A DNA stretch of 64,000 nt from Roseicyclus persicicus (GTDB taxonomy: Bacteria; Pseudomonadota; Alphaproteobacteria; Rhodobacterales; Rhodobacteraceae), in contig NZ_JAAZQQ010000006.1 in assembly GCF_012395815.1 (NCBI RefSeq), positions 1 to 64,000 of the forward strand. Direction: 5' to 3'. Each line of letters begins with the position of its first letter. Position 1 is the stretch's first letter. The notes below the pieces were generated by a model. It searched no databases. It was not told the origin of the DNA and saw nothing but the letters and a program-made list of their open reading frames with translations. A program made the position numbers and the translations under genes. Of this stretch, positions 1 to 8,523 are shown in pieces.

Positions 1-1
1 C

Positions 2-169
2 GTCCCGATCCCCCACGACGCCGAGGCCTACAAGGCGCGCAACCTGGTCGAGCGCATGTGGTGCCGTCTCAAGGACTGGCGCAGGATCGCAACCCGCTAT
101 GACAAGCTCGCACGCAACTTCCTGGCAGCCGCCCAGATCGCCGCAGCCTTCATCTGGTGGATCAATTGA
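2..169 (+). pseudogene. 3' end of an IS5-family transposase (partial at window edge)
   Basis: The frame is open from the window edge to a TGA at 167-169 and gives about 55 residues, including YKARNLVERMWCRLKDWRRI and a tail ending in FIWWIN. This is the usual C-terminus of IS5-group DDE transposases, with the motif around the catalytic Glu (N-x-V-E-R-x-W/F). The 5' part lies outside the window, so intact element and remnant cannot be told apart. The stop is only 9 bases from the stop of the converging hypX gene, so the element's right end must abut hypX. The segment TTGAGTCCGGAGCC at 166-179 could be its terminal repeat, but the partner end is not visible. Confidence 0.8.
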
Positions 170-178
170 GTCCGGAGC

Positions 179-1852
179 CTAGGAGGCCCGCCGCCCCGGC
201 GCCTGCCGGTGGCGCGCCAAGTGCAGCGGCGTGCGGGATTTCGGCACGCCCGCAATGAAGTTCAGCCGCGCCACGTGATAGCTGGTGTCGAAGCCGAAGA
301 AGTTGAGGCGCATCCGCGCGATCTCCCGCGCGCGGGCGGCGGCGAGGGTGGCCGCGTCGGGCCGCGTCCGGGCCTTCTCGGCCAGGCGCGCGTCGAAGCC
401 GGGGGCGGCGGTCTCGGCCATGAGTTCGGCCAGCAGCGCCGCCTCGACCCCCTCGGGCGTGCCCTTGCGGGTGCCGTCGACCAGCCCGATCCGCACGGCC
501 TCGCGCGCAAGGAGCGGCATCCGCGTCTCCATCAGCCGCGCCGCACCCTCGGGGCCGAGGCGGCGGGGGAGCGTGTGGGTCCAGTATTCCGATCCGTAGA
601 GGTTGCCCATGTTCTTGTAATGCGGGCTGAGGACCACGCCGTCCCGCGCGATCACCCGGTCGGCGCAGAGCGCCAGGAACACGCCGCCCGCGCCGGCATT
701 GCCCTGCATCCCCGCGACCACCCATTGCCGCGCCTCCAGCAGCGCGAGGCACACATCGTCGATCGCCTCGATCGCGGCGAGGCTTTCCTCGGGCGGGCTG
801 GCGGCGGCCTCGATGGTGGCAAGGTCGATGCCGTTCGACCAGAACTCGGGGCCCCCGGTGAGCAGCAGGGCGCGGGCATCGGAGGCGCTGGCCTGCCGGA
901 TCGCGGCCTCCAGCGCGCGGGACCGGGCGACGCTCATCGCGCCGTTGAGGAAGGGGAAACGGATCAGCGCGACGTCGCCGTGGCGCGTGACGCTGACCCC
1001 GTTCGGCGCGCCGGGCGCGTCGGTGTCGGGGGGCAGGGGCAGGCCGCGCAGCGCCATCGCGCGGGTCGCCGGCAGCTTCAGCCGCTTGCCGTCGGGCAGG
1101 CGCAGCGTCATCGCCCCGATCCAGACCGCCCCGTCGCGGGTCGCGCGCAGGACGGCCTCGTTGCGCTGCCCCAGCACCGCGCCGGGCGTGCCGCGCCCCT
1201 CGCCGGGCCAGGCGTCGTGCAGCCAGACCTCCGCACCCAGCGAGGCGTCCCGCAGCCCCGGCTGCCCGTCGGCCGCCCGGATCCGCGCCACCACCTCGGT
1301 CGTGTCCATCGCCGCCCAGTCCACCGCGCGGGCGGCCTGCGTCATCGCGGGCTTCGCGTCCTCGACGCCGTGGTTGGCATCCGACAGCCGGCCAAGCCCG
1401 CCCTCCCACCGATTCAGCGCCGAGCGCAGGGCGCGCACCGCCGCCTCTGTCACCTCGCGCCGGTAGATCGAGGATTTCGCCGCCCGCCGCATCGGGAAGT
1501 TGACGGTCGCCCAGACAGCGCCGGCGTCCATCTCCGCCACCGCCTGCAGCACGGTGACGCCCCATTGCGGGCGCCCCGCCTGCACCGCGTGGTCGAGCGC
1601 CGACGGCCCCTTGTCGCCCAGCGGCCCGGGGTGGACGATCAGGCAGGGGACGTTGCGCCACACGTCCTCGGGGATCGCGCGCTTGAGGAAGGGCGCGATC
1701 ACGAGGTCGGGGCGCGCCATCTGCACCGCCGCCCGCGTCACCGCGTCGTTGATGTCGTATTCCAGCGTCACCTCGTGGCCGTCGGCCTCGAGCTCCAGCC
1801 AGAGCCGCTGGGTCAGCGAGTTGAAGGCATGAGCCAGCAGCAGAAGGCGCAT
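179..1852 (-). CDS. hypX: HypX/HoxX, CO-ligand synthesis for [NiFe]-hydrogenase
   Basis: HypX makes the carbon monoxide ligand of the NiFe active site from a formyl group (formyl-tetrahydrofolate, then formyl-CoA, then CO) and matters mainly under aerobic conditions; this is known from the family. The 557-residue product has the two expected halves. Residues 1 to about 230 are a formyltransferase-like domain with the HPGPLGDKGPSALD signature. Residues from about 270 to the end are an enoyl-CoA hydratase/crotonase-like domain with the HypX C-terminal stretch SRTPLHLARHR. The ATG overlaps the hypE stop (TGATG), so it is the last gene of the hyp operon. The C-terminus is intact despite the transposase 9 bases away. 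Confidence 0.95.
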   Translation of the reverse strand: MRLLLLAHAFNSLTQRLWLELEADGHEVTLEYDINDAVTRAAVQMARPDLVIAPFLKRAIPEDVWRNVPCLIVHPGPLGDKGPSALDHAVQAGRPQWGVTVLQAVAEMDAGAVWATVNFPMRRAAKSSIYRREVTEAAVRALRSALNRWEGGLGRLSDANHGVEDAKPAMTQAARAVDWAAMDTTEVVARIRAADGQPGLRDASLGAEVWLHDAWPGEGRGTPGAVLGQRNEAVLRATRDGAVWIGAMTLRLPDGKRLKLPATRAMALRGLPLPPDTDAPGAPNGVSVTRHGDVALIRFPFLNGAMSVARSRALEAAIRQASASDARALLLTGGPEFWSNGIDLATIEAAASPPEESLAAIEAIDDVCLALLEARQWVVAGMQGNAGAGGVFLALCADRVIARDGVVLSPHYKNMGNLYGSEYWTHTLPRRLGPEGAARLMETRMPLLAREAVRIGLVDGTRKGTPEGVEAALLAELMAETAAPGFDARLAEKARTRPDAATLAAARAREIARMRLNFFGFDTSYHVARLNFIAGVPKSRTPLHLARHRQAPGRRAS

Positions 1853-2877
1853 CAGCAGATCCTCGGCAGTTGTTCGCCAGCGATCCAGTCGACCATGCGG
1901 CGGCCGCCGAACAGCGTCTCCATCTCGACGAAGCGGTCGGGGTCGGCCGTCACCACGCCGATCAGCGCGGCGTCCGCCCCCAGCGGATGGGCGCGGGCGG
2001 CGGCCAGCGCCGCCTCGGCCTCGTCGGGCGGCAGGAAGGCCACCAGCTTGCCCTCGTTGGCGACGTAGAGGGGGTCGAGGCCCAGGATCTCGCAGGCCCC
2101 CGCCACGCCGGGGCGGACGGGCAGGGCCGCCTCGCGGATCGTCATGCCGATGCCGCTGGCCTGCGCGATCTCGTTCAGCACCGCGGCCAGCCCCCCGCGC
2201 GTCGGGTCGCGCATCGCCCGCGTGCCCGGCGCCGCGTCGAGGATCGCGGCCGCCAGCCCGTTCAGCGCGGCGCAGTCGCTGACGATGTCGGTCTCGAAAT
2301 CGAAGCCCGCGCGGCTGGCCATGATCGCGACGCCGTGGTCGCCCATGGTGCCCGACACCAGGATGCGGTCGCCGGCCCGCACGTTCCGCGCCGACAGCCG
2401 CGCGCCCTCGCGCACCACGCCGACGCCCGCCGTGGTGATGAACACGCCGTCGCCCTTGCCGCGTTCCACCACCTTGGTGTCGCCCGTCACGATCTGGACC
2501 CCCGCCGCGCGCGCGGCCTCGGCCATCGAGGCCACGATGCGGCGCAGGTCGGCCAGCGGCAGGCCCTCCTCGAGGATGAAGCTGGCGCTCAGGTATTTCG
2601 GATCGGCCCCGCCCATCGCGATGTCGTTCACCGTCCCGTTCACCGCCAGCGCGCCGATGTCGCCGCCGGGGAAGAACAGCGGCGAGACCACGAAGCCGTC
2701 GGTCGACATGGCGATGCGCCCCGGCGGCAGGGTCAGGATCGCCTGGTCCTCCTCGCCCGTCAGGGTGTCGTTGGCGAAGGCCGCGACGAACAGCCCCTCG
2801 ATCAGGTCGGCCATGTCGCGCCCGCCGGCGCCGTGGCCCATCTCGACCACGCCCTCGAGCCACCGTGCATGTTTCAT
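1852..2877 (-). CDS. hypE: HypE, carbamoyl dehydratase for hydrogenase cyanide ligands
   Basis: HypE receives a carbamoyl group from HypF on its C-terminal cysteine and dehydrates it with ATP to a thiocyanate, the source of the CN ligands. The 341-residue protein is of normal length for the PurM/AIR-synthase-like family. It has the phosphate-binding region around AVNGTVNDIAMGGADPKYLS and MRDPTRGGLA, and it ends exactly in the diagnostic PRIC tail, whose Cys341 carries the ligand. The start ATG at 2877 overlaps the hypD stop by four bases (ATGA). An upstream in-frame extension to 3171 merely shadows hypD. Confidence 0.97.
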   Translation of the reverse strand: MKHARWLEGVVEMGHGAGGRDMADLIEGLFVAAFANDTLTGEEDQAILTLPPGRIAMSTDGFVVSPLFFPGGDIGALAVNGTVNDIAMGGADPKYLSASFILEEGLPLADLRRIVASMAEAARAAGVQIVTGDTKVVERGKGDGVFITTAGVGVVREGARLSARNVRAGDRILVSGTMGDHGVAIMASRAGFDFETDIVSDCAALNGLAAAILDAAPGTRAMRDPTRGGLAAVLNEIAQASGIGMTIREAALPVRPGVAGACEILGLDPLYVANEGKLVAFLPPDEAEAALAAARAHPLGADAALIGVVTADPDRFVEMETLFGGRRMVDWIAGEQLPRIC

Positions 2878-4019
2878 TCCGCGGCCTCCATCCGGGGGGC
2901 GGCCGCCCGGCGGCCGTACTTGTAGTAGGCGGCGCAGGCGCCCTCGTCGCTGACCATGCAGGACCCGAGCGGCGTCTGCGGCGTGCATTGCTTGCCGAAG
3001 AGCTTGCAGTCGGTCGGGATCGCCGCGCCGCGCAGGATCTTGGGGCAGTCGCAGGCCTTGTTTTCCTGCGCGCGCCCCTGGCTTAGCCCGAAGCGCCGCT
3101 CGGCGTCGTAGTCCGCGTAGGCATCGCGGATGCGGAAGGCGGAGTAGGGCACGTCGCCGAGGCCCCGCCATTCGAAATTCCGCGCGAGTTCAAAGACTTC
3201 GGCGACCAGCGCCTTGGCGGTCTCGTTGCCGTGCCGGGTGACGGCGCGGATATACTGGTTTTCCACCTCGGCGCGGCCCTCGTTGATCTGGCGCACCAGC
3301 ATCAGGATCGACTGCATCACGTCCAAAGGCTCGAACCCCGCGATGACCACGGGCTTGGCGAATTCCTCGGCAAAGAACTCGTAGGGCTGCGCGCCGATCA
3401 CCACCGAGACATGGGCGGGGCCGAGGAAGCCGTCGATCTCCACCGCCTCCATCGCCCGGATCTCGGGCGCCTCAAGGATGTTGGTGATGGCGGCGGGCGT
3501 CAGCACATGGTTGCAGAACACGCTGAAGTTCTCCAGCCGCTCGGCGCGGGCCAGCTTCAGCGCCACCGCCGTGGGCGGCGTCGTCGTTTCGAAGCCGATG
3601 GCGAAGAAAACGACGTGTTTCTCTGGGTTTGCGCGCGCAAGTTGAAGTGCGTCCAGCGTCGAGGCGACCATCCGCACGTCGGCCCCCTCGGCCCGCGCCT
3701 TCAGGAGCGACTGCCGCCGCGAGCCGGGCACGCGCAGCATGTCGCCATAGGTGCAGAGCGTGACACCCGGCCGCTTGGCCAGCTCGATCGCCATGTCGAG
3801 CCGCCCGATCGGCAGCACGCAGACGGGACAGCCCGGCCCGTGGATCATGCGCACGTTGGGCGGCAGCAGGTCCTTGACCCCGTAGCGGAAGATCGCGTGG
3901 GTATGCCCGCCGCAGAACTCCATCAGGCGATACTGGCGATCGGCCTGCACCTCGGCCGCGATCTGGGCGGCGATCTGGCGGGCGATGCGCCCGTCCCGGA
4001 AATCCTCGACGTATTTCAT
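2874..4019 (-). CDS. hypD: HypD, Fe(CN)2CO scaffold protein
   Basis: HypD is the iron-sulfur scaffold that, with HypC, assembles the Fe(CN)2CO unit before delivery to the large subunit. The 381-residue product shows the conserved family blocks: GGHTHAIFRYG near residue 40, HGPGCPVCVLP near residue 65, AIGFETTTP near residue 140, and the C-terminal cysteine region with KACDCPKILRG and GSCMVSDEGACAAYYKYG that holds the [4Fe-4S] cluster. It overlaps hypE by four bases and hypC by four bases, consistent with translational coupling of hypC-hypD-hypE. Confidence 0.97.
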   Translation of the reverse strand: MKYVEDFRDGRIARQIAAQIAAEVQADRQYRLMEFCGGHTHAIFRYGVKDLLPPNVRMIHGPGCPVCVLPIGRLDMAIELAKRPGVTLCTYGDMLRVPGSRRQSLLKARAEGADVRMVASTLDALQLARANPEKHVVFFAIGFETTTPPTAVALKLARAERLENFSVFCNHVLTPAAITNILEAPEIRAMEAVEIDGFLGPAHVSVVIGAQPYEFFAEEFAKPVVIAGFEPLDVMQSILMLVRQINEGRAEVENQYIRAVTRHGNETAKALVAEVFELARNFEWRGLGDVPYSAFRIRDAYADYDAERRFGLSQGRAQENKACDCPKILRGAAIPTDCKLFGKQCTPQTPLGSCMVSDEGACAAYYKYGRRAAAPRMEAAE

Positions 4020-4237
4020 GTGTTTGCGCCGATCTCTTCAAGCAGCCTCAAGGTCTCCGCCGCCTCGTCCGGGTCGACCCGGCCCAGCGCGTAGCCCACA
4101 TGCACCAGCAGGTAGTCGCCCACCGCCACCGGCCCGACCAGCGCGGTCGACACGGTCTTGCGCGCGCCCGACAGGTCGACCTGCGCCATTTCGCCCTCCA
4201 TCACCGCCGTCACCTTGGCGGGCACCGCGTGGCACAT
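4016..4237 (-). CDS. hypC: HypC, hydrogenase maturation chaperone
   Basis: HypC is a small chaperone that shuttles the Fe(CN)2CO group between HypD and the hydrogenase large-subunit precursor. The 73-residue product begins MCHAVPAKV. The invariant Cys2 is exposed after Met removal, and the conserved histidine lies in LVHVGYAL. Length is typical of the HypC/HupF family. A strong Shine-Dalgarno sequence (AGGAGG) sits six bases before the ATG. A paralogue, HupF, occurs at 9770-10090; in related hup systems HupF protects the enzyme at high oxygen, whereas HypC acts in general maturation. Confidence 0.96.
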   Translation of the reverse strand: MCHAVPAKVTAVMEGEMAQVDLSGARKTVSTALVGPVAVGDYLLVHVGYALGRVDPDEAAETLRLLEEIGANT

Positions 4238-4238
4238 C

Positions 4239-5684
4239 TCAGACCTCCTCGGATTCGGGGGCGTCGACCACGCCCGGCGTGAGGCCGTAGCGGTCGAGCT
4301 TGGCGCGCAGGCCCACGCGGCTCAGCCCCAGCTCCTGCGCGGCCTTGGACTTGTTCCAGCGCATCCGCGTCAGCACCTCGCGCAGGATGCGCCGCTCGAT
4401 CTCCTCGACCCGGTCCTTGAGCGTGCCGGTGCCGGTCAGCACGGCATCGGCCGAGGCGTCGTCGGCGGGCGTGCCCGCGGCCTGCAGGATGTGCCGCGAG
4501 ATCAGGTCGGGCCCCAGCGTCCGGTCCTGCGAGAAGATCAGCATCCGGGCGATCTCGTTCTCGATCTCGGGCAGGTTGCCGGGCCAGTGCCAGGCCGACA
4601 GGAAGGCCAGCGCCTCGTCCGACAGCCCGCGCACCTGCTTGCAGTGGCGGGCGGCGGCCTCGAACAGGAGGTGCTGGGCCAGCACGGGGATGTCGACGCG
4701 CCGGTCCGCCAGCGGCGGCAGGGTCAAAAGGCCGAGGGCGACGGCATGGTAGAGCTCGGGCAGGAACCGCCCCTCGGCCACGGCGGCCCGCAGGTCGGTG
4801 ACGGCCCCGGCGATCAGGCGGAAACCGAGGCGCAGGGCCTCGGCCTGGCCCGGCACGGCGACCTGCCCCTCGGTCAGCGCGCGGGCGAGCCAGAGCTGGC
4901 TGTCGGGGGGCAGCCGGTCGATGCCGCCAAGGTAGAGCGTGCCGCGCTGCGCCTTCTGCATCAGGCCGATGCGGGAATGGCCGTTGTTGCGCAGCCCGAT
5001 CAACTCCAGCCGCAGCTGGTCGTCGGTCAGCCCCGCGGCGTTCAGGCCAAGAAACGGGCGGTCGGCGCGCAGGGACGCGTCGTGGATCGCCTGCGCGAGC
5101 AGCGCCTTGCCGGTGCCGGGCGCGCCGGTGATCAGGATCGGCACGTCGAAGCTGGCGAGGTGCCGGGCGGCGGCGATCACGGGGTTGAGCGGCGAGGCCG
5201 GGCTGCGCAACAGCGCCTCGAACCCCAGCGCGGGGCCCGTGGCGTGCGGCATGGCCGGCCCGGCGCCGCGCGCGAGGTAGCGCATCTCGAAGGCCATGCG
5301 GTCGTTCTCGCGCCGCACCCGGAACAGCTGCGCCGCGTTGCGCACCATGCGGCGCAGCCCCTCCTCGGACATGTCGGGCGGCACCGCCTGGTAGAGGTCG
5401 GCGGGCATCGGGCCGGTCGGGTCTTCGGCCAGCGCGATGCGCACCGTTTCGGGCCAGTGGCTGCCGATCTCCTCCAGCAGCGTGGCACCGTCGGGCGCCT
5501 CGGGGCCGACGCAGCACAGCACCACCTCGACCACGTTCTCCTGCGCCAGCGTCATCGCCTTGCCGCAGCTGTCGGCGACCAGGCACTCCATGCCCCGCGA
5601 CAGCGCCGCGGCCAGCCGGTCGCGCAGCGCGCGCGGCGGCGCCACGATCAGCACGCTGGGGCGGAAGGCGGCCTCGTCCTTCAT
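4239..5684 (-). CDS. hupR: HupR-type NtrC-family regulator with degenerate receiver and ATPase sites
   Basis: HupR activates hupSL in Rhodobacter and is normally the partner of kinase HupT. This 481-residue protein keeps the architecture of a receiver-like domain (about 8-125), an AAA+-like domain (about 150-380) and a C-terminal Fis-type helix-turn-helix (about 430-475, [20 protein letters not shown]). Key residues are altered. The acidic pocket DD is A15-P16, the phosphorylatable Asp aligns with Cys58, and the switch Lys falls in QAVPPDMS. The GAFTGA sigma-54 loop is absent ([12 protein letters not shown]), and the Walker B Asp-Glu reads GTLYLGGI. Walker A (GAPGTGKA) is recognisable. The start overlaps the hypB stop, and position between hypB and hypC is as in R. 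capsulatus. It probably works phosphorylation- and sigma-54-independently (inference). Confidence 0.9.
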   Translation of the reverse strand: MKDEAAFRPSVLIVAPPRALRDRLAAALSRGMECLVADSCGKAMTLAQENVVEVVLCCVGPEAPDGATLLEEIGSHWPETVRIALAEDPTGPMPADLYQAVPPDMSEEGLRRMVRNAAQLFRVRRENDRMAFEMRYLARGAGPAMPHATGPALGFEALLRSPASPLNPVIAAARHLASFDVPILITGAPGTGKALLAQAIHDASLRADRPFLGLNAAGLTDDQLRLELIGLRNNGHSRIGLMQKAQRGTLYLGGIDRLPPDSQLWLARALTEGQVAVPGQAEALRLGFRLIAGAVTDLRAAVAEGRFLPELYHAVALGLLTLPPLADRRVDIPVLAQHLLFEAAARHCKQVRGLSDEALAFLSAWHWPGNLPEIENEIARMLIFSQDRTLGPDLISRHILQAAGTPADDASADAVLTGTGTLKDRVEEIERRILREVLTRMRWNKSKAAQELGLSRVGLRAKLDRYGLTPGVVDAPESEEV

Positions 5685-6547
5685 TCCGCGGCCTGCCTCC
5701 CGGTCTTGGCGGCCAGCTCCGCCATGAGCCAGCCGAGCCAGCCGGCCATGCCTTCGCCGGTGCGGGCCGACAGGTGCAGGATCTGGATGCCGGGGTTCAC
5801 GCGGCGCAGGTTGTCGTCGATCAGGTCGAGATCGGTGTCGCAATGCGGCGCGAGGTCGGTCTTGTTCACGATGGCCAGCCGCGCCGCGGTGAACATGTCG
5901 GGGTATTTCAGCGGCTTGTCCTCGCCCTCCGTCACCGACAGGATCGCAACCTTGGCGTCCTCGCCGAGGTCGAAGGCGGCGGGGCAGACAAGGTTGCCAA
6001 CATTCTCAATGAAAAGAATGCCCTGCGAGGCGATCTTCAAGTGCTCCATCGCGTGGCCCACCATGTGCGCGTCGAGGTGGCAGCCCTTGCCGGTGTTGAC
6101 CTGAACCGCCGGCGCGCCGGTGGCGCGGATGCGGTCGGCGTCGTTGGCGGTCTGCTGGTCGCCCTCGATCACGGCGACGGGCAGGCCCGTCAGCGCCTTG
6201 ATGGTCTGCACCAGCAGCGTCGTCTTGCCCGAGCCGGGCGAGGACACGAGGTTCAGGGCCAGCACCTCGCGCCCGCGCAGGAAGGCCCTGTTTTCAGCGG
6301 CATAGCGGTCGTTCTTCGACAGGATCGAGGTCTCGATCTCGATCAGCCGGGCCTGGGACATCCCCGGCACCTCGGTGCCCGCGGGGCCCTGGCCGAAATG
6401 CAGGTCGCCATGGCCATGGTGGTCGTGGCGATGCCCGTGGTCATGGTCGTGGTCGTGATCATGGTCGTGATGGTGGTCATGGTCATGATCGTGGTGGTGG
6501 GACTGCCCCACCACCTTGCCGTCGCCGCAGCCGCACACCGTGCACAT
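5681..6547 (-). CDS. hypB: HypB, nickel-binding GTPase with His/Asp-rich tract
   Basis: HypB is the SIMIBI-class GTPase that, with HypA, inserts nickel into the hydrogenase large subunit. The 288-residue product begins [10 protein letters not shown], the N-terminal CxxCGC nickel motif. A run of about 18 histidines alternating with Asp follows (residues 17-50). The GTPase domain then has the P-loop [10 protein letters not shown], switch region [13 protein letters not shown], metal-site residues in [10 protein letters not shown], the [10 protein letters not shown] motif and the NKTD guanine-binding motif. It therefore combines the high-affinity Cys site with a histidine store. The start overlaps the hypA stop (TGATG). 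Cytosolic. Confidence 0.97.
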   Translation of the reverse strand: MCTVCGCGDGKVVGQSHHHDHDHDHHHDHDHDHDHDHGHRHDHHGHGDLHFGQGPAGTEVPGMSQARLIEIETSILSKNDRYAAENRAFLRGREVLALNLVSSPGSGKTTLLVQTIKALTGLPVAVIEGDQQTANDADRIRATGAPAVQVNTGKGCHLDAHMVGHAMEHLKIASQGILFIENVGNLVCPAAFDLGEDAKVAILSVTEGEDKPLKYPDMFTAARLAIVNKTDLAPHCDTDLDLIDDNLRRVNPGIQILHLSARTGEGMAGWLGWLMAELAAKTGRQAAE

Positions 6548-6888
6548 CAGATCGCCTCCAAATCCTTGATCCGCATCTCGTCGCCCCCCGTGGGCATCAG
6601 CTTGCCGCCGCCGCAGTGCGGGCAGGGCGCCAGCCGGTCGTCGATCTCGACCTCGGTCGCGCAGTCGAAGCACATGGCCCGGCCCGGCAGGTCGATCATC
6701 TCCAGCGTCGCGTCCTCGGCGGGCGAACCGCGCATGACGATGCCCCAGGCGAAGTCGAGCGCGGGTTTCTCGACGCCGGCGAAGCGGCCGATCTCGACCC
6801 GCACGCGGGTGATGCGGTTGACCCGATGCGCCCTGGCCTGGGCCTCGAGCACCTCGCGGATGCCTTCGCAGAGCGACATCTCATGCAT
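6547..6888 (-). CDS. hypA: HypA, nickel metallochaperone
   Basis: HypA binds nickel through its N-terminal histidine and delivers it with HypB to the hydrogenase large-subunit precursor. The 113-residue product has the conserved start [10 protein letters not shown] (His2 as nickel ligand) and a structural zinc site made of two CxxC pairs, CFDC and CPHC, between about residues 70 and 95. Length matches the family. The gene overlaps hupK by eight bases upstream and hypB by one base downstream, so it lies inside a tightly coupled operon. Confidence 0.96.
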   Translation of the reverse strand: MHEMSLCEGIREVLEAQARAHRVNRITRVRVEIGRFAGVEKPALDFAWGIVMRGSPAEDATLEMIDLPGRAMCFDCATEVEIDDRLAPCPHCGGGKLMPTGGDEMRIKDLEAI

Positions 6889-7759
6889 CGGCGACCTCCG
6901 CGAGGCGGACGGGGCTGCAGGGGTCGAGGATGTCGAGAAGGAGCGGCGCAAGACCCGCGCGGTCGGCGGGGAGGGTCGCCAGCGACAGGGCGAGGATGCC
7001 GCCGGGCGCGAGCAGGTGATCGGTGGGCGTGAGGCGGCTGACGCCGGTGACGAGGCCCCCGGCCTGGGTCGCGGTGACGGTGTAGAGGCCGCGGGTCGCG
7101 GGGACCTGCGCGGTGCCGGGGCGGAGCAGGCGGGGGGCGGGCAGGTCGCCCGACAGCACCGCGTCGAGGTCGAGCGCCCGGCCGAAGACGCGCCAGAGCG
7201 GGCCGCGGCCGTGGGTCGCTTCCACATGCGCCAACGCGGGATGGGCGGCGCGGCGGGCGGCGGGGCTGTTCTCGGCGGCTGGCGTGCCGGTGTCGGGGCC
7301 GGCAAGGGGCAGGCCGTTTGCACAGGCGACGCCTTGGCCGAAACAGCCCGCGATGCGGCCCAGAAGCGGCGCGAGGCCGTGGCCCGAGGCGAGGAAGGCG
7401 TCGGTCTCTGCGGTGGTCGTCGGTGCGGCGGCGGCCGGGCCGAACAGCGCCGCGCGGATCGTGCCCGCGTCGCCGGTCAGCGCGGGCGGCGCGTCGCCGC
7501 GCCCGAAACGCCCGGGAAGCTGCACGAAGAGCTTGAGCAGGTGGTCGCGCCGGATTTCCGCGCCGATGTCGGCGGTGGGCGGGGGCAGGTCCAGCGCCAG
7601 CGCGGCCGCCACGCCCTGCGCCGCGCGGCACAGGTTGAACAGCCGCGGCAAAAGCGCCGCGGCCTCGGCCACCGGGCGGCCCAGCACCAGCGCCTCGACC
7701 GGCAGGGCGGGGCCCGGCACGGCGCGGAGGGGGGTGGGGGCGACCCGGTCGAGCATCAT
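6881..7759 (-). CDS. hupK: HupK, hydrogenase assembly protein related to the large subunit
   Basis: HupK belongs to a family of cytoplasmic assembly proteins that resemble the hydrogenase large subunit and are thought to act as scaffold during cofactor insertion; the exact step is unsettled. The 292-residue product retains large-subunit vestiges: an N-terminal [17 protein letters not shown] stretch and a near-terminal DPCSPVRL, an eroded form of the C-terminal DPCxxC motif. Two adjacent ATGs (7759 and 7756) are possible starts; both overlap the hupJ stop. Its place between hupJ and hypA matches R. capsulatus. Confidence 0.9.
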   Translation of the reverse strand: MMLDRVAPTPLRAVPGPALPVEALVLGRPVAEAAALLPRLFNLCRAAQGVAAALALDLPPPTADIGAEIRRDHLLKLFVQLPGRFGRGDAPPALTGDAGTIRAALFGPAAAAPTTTAETDAFLASGHGLAPLLGRIAGCFGQGVACANGLPLAGPDTGTPAAENSPAARRAAHPALAHVEATHGRGPLWRVFGRALDLDAVLSGDLPAPRLLRPGTAQVPATRGLYTVTATQAGGLVTGVSRLTPTDHLLAPGGILALSLATLPADRAGLAPLLLDILDPCSPVRLAEVADA

Positions 7760-8523
7760 CCGCGCTCCGCCGACAGGCCGCCGGTCAGCACCGCGCGGCG
7801 CGACGGTGCGGGGTCGAGCTCGGGCGGCGGCGCAAGCTCGGCCTCGCGGGCGGCGCGGATGTCGGCCGCGCGGTCGGTCTCGGCCCGGTTCGCGGGGTCG
7901 AAGAGCGCGCCCATCACCGCCAGCGCCACGTCGCGCGCGGCCTGCTGGGTGCGGAACTCGCCCATCATCGAGAACAGCGAACACGCCTTGTAGCCGCCGG
8001 TCAGCTCGCGGGTGTTCTGGGTGAACTCGTAGTCGCCCGAGGGAAAGCCGATCACTTCCTTGACGCCCGGCTTCAGCCCCGACCAGTCCTCGCCCTCGGC
8101 GGGCAGCAGGACGAGATTCATGAACCAGGGCGACATCAGCACGCCGAGCGGGCGGCCTTCATGCAGGCGGAAGCCCACGGCCTCGACATGCAGGGTGGGG
8201 TTCACCATCGGCACGTCGCGCATCTTGGCGTTCCAGATCTCGGTGAAATCGGCCACCAGCCGCTTCGTCCGCTCGCGGATCATCGCCTCGATCATCAGCG
8301 CGGGCGCGCCAGGGTCGTCCTTGACGAGGAACTGCGTCGGGCCGGCGCCGCAATCGGGGCAGGACCAGTCCTCGGGCAGGGCGGTGAAGGGCGTGCCGGG
8401 GTCGATCTGGCGGGTGTCGTCGCCGGTGGCGGGGTCATAGACCCACCAGCAGATCTTGCACTCCAGCACGGCCCGGTCGCTGAGCCCGTTCGCGGCGTGG
8501 TGATAGCCCCCCTCGAAGCTCAT
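7756..8523 (-). CDS. hupJ: HupJ, rubredoxin-HybE fusion for hydrogenase assembly
   Basis: The 255-residue protein is a fusion. Residues about 20-70 form a rubredoxin domain with the two iron-binding pairs CKIC and CPDC and the spacer region WVYDPATGD (HupI in organisms with separate genes). Residues about 75-205 form a HybE/HupJ-type domain implicated in quality control of hydrogenase maturation and export. Rubredoxin in uptake-hydrogenase operons is linked to maturation in the presence of oxygen. The start overlaps hupH by four bases. The last roughly 40 residues are Ala/Pro/Arg-rich and probably disordered. Confidence 0.93.
   Translation of the reverse strand: MSFEGGYHHAANGLSDRAVLECKICWWVYDPATGDDTRQIDPGTPFTALPEDWSCPDCGAGPTQFLVKDDPGAPALMIEAMIRERTKRLVADFTEIWNAKMRDVPMVNPTLHVEAVGFRLHEGRPLGVLMSPWFMNLVLLPAEGEDWSGLKPGVKEVIGFPSGDYEFTQNTRELTGGYKACSLFSMMGEFRTQQAARDVALAVMGALFDPANRAETDRAADIRAAREAELAPPPELDPAPSRRAVLTGGLSAERG

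Noticed and set aside
7756-8523. hupJ as two separate genes (hupI rubredoxin and hupJ)
   Set aside because: A single uninterrupted frame with one start covers both domains, so it is a fusion.
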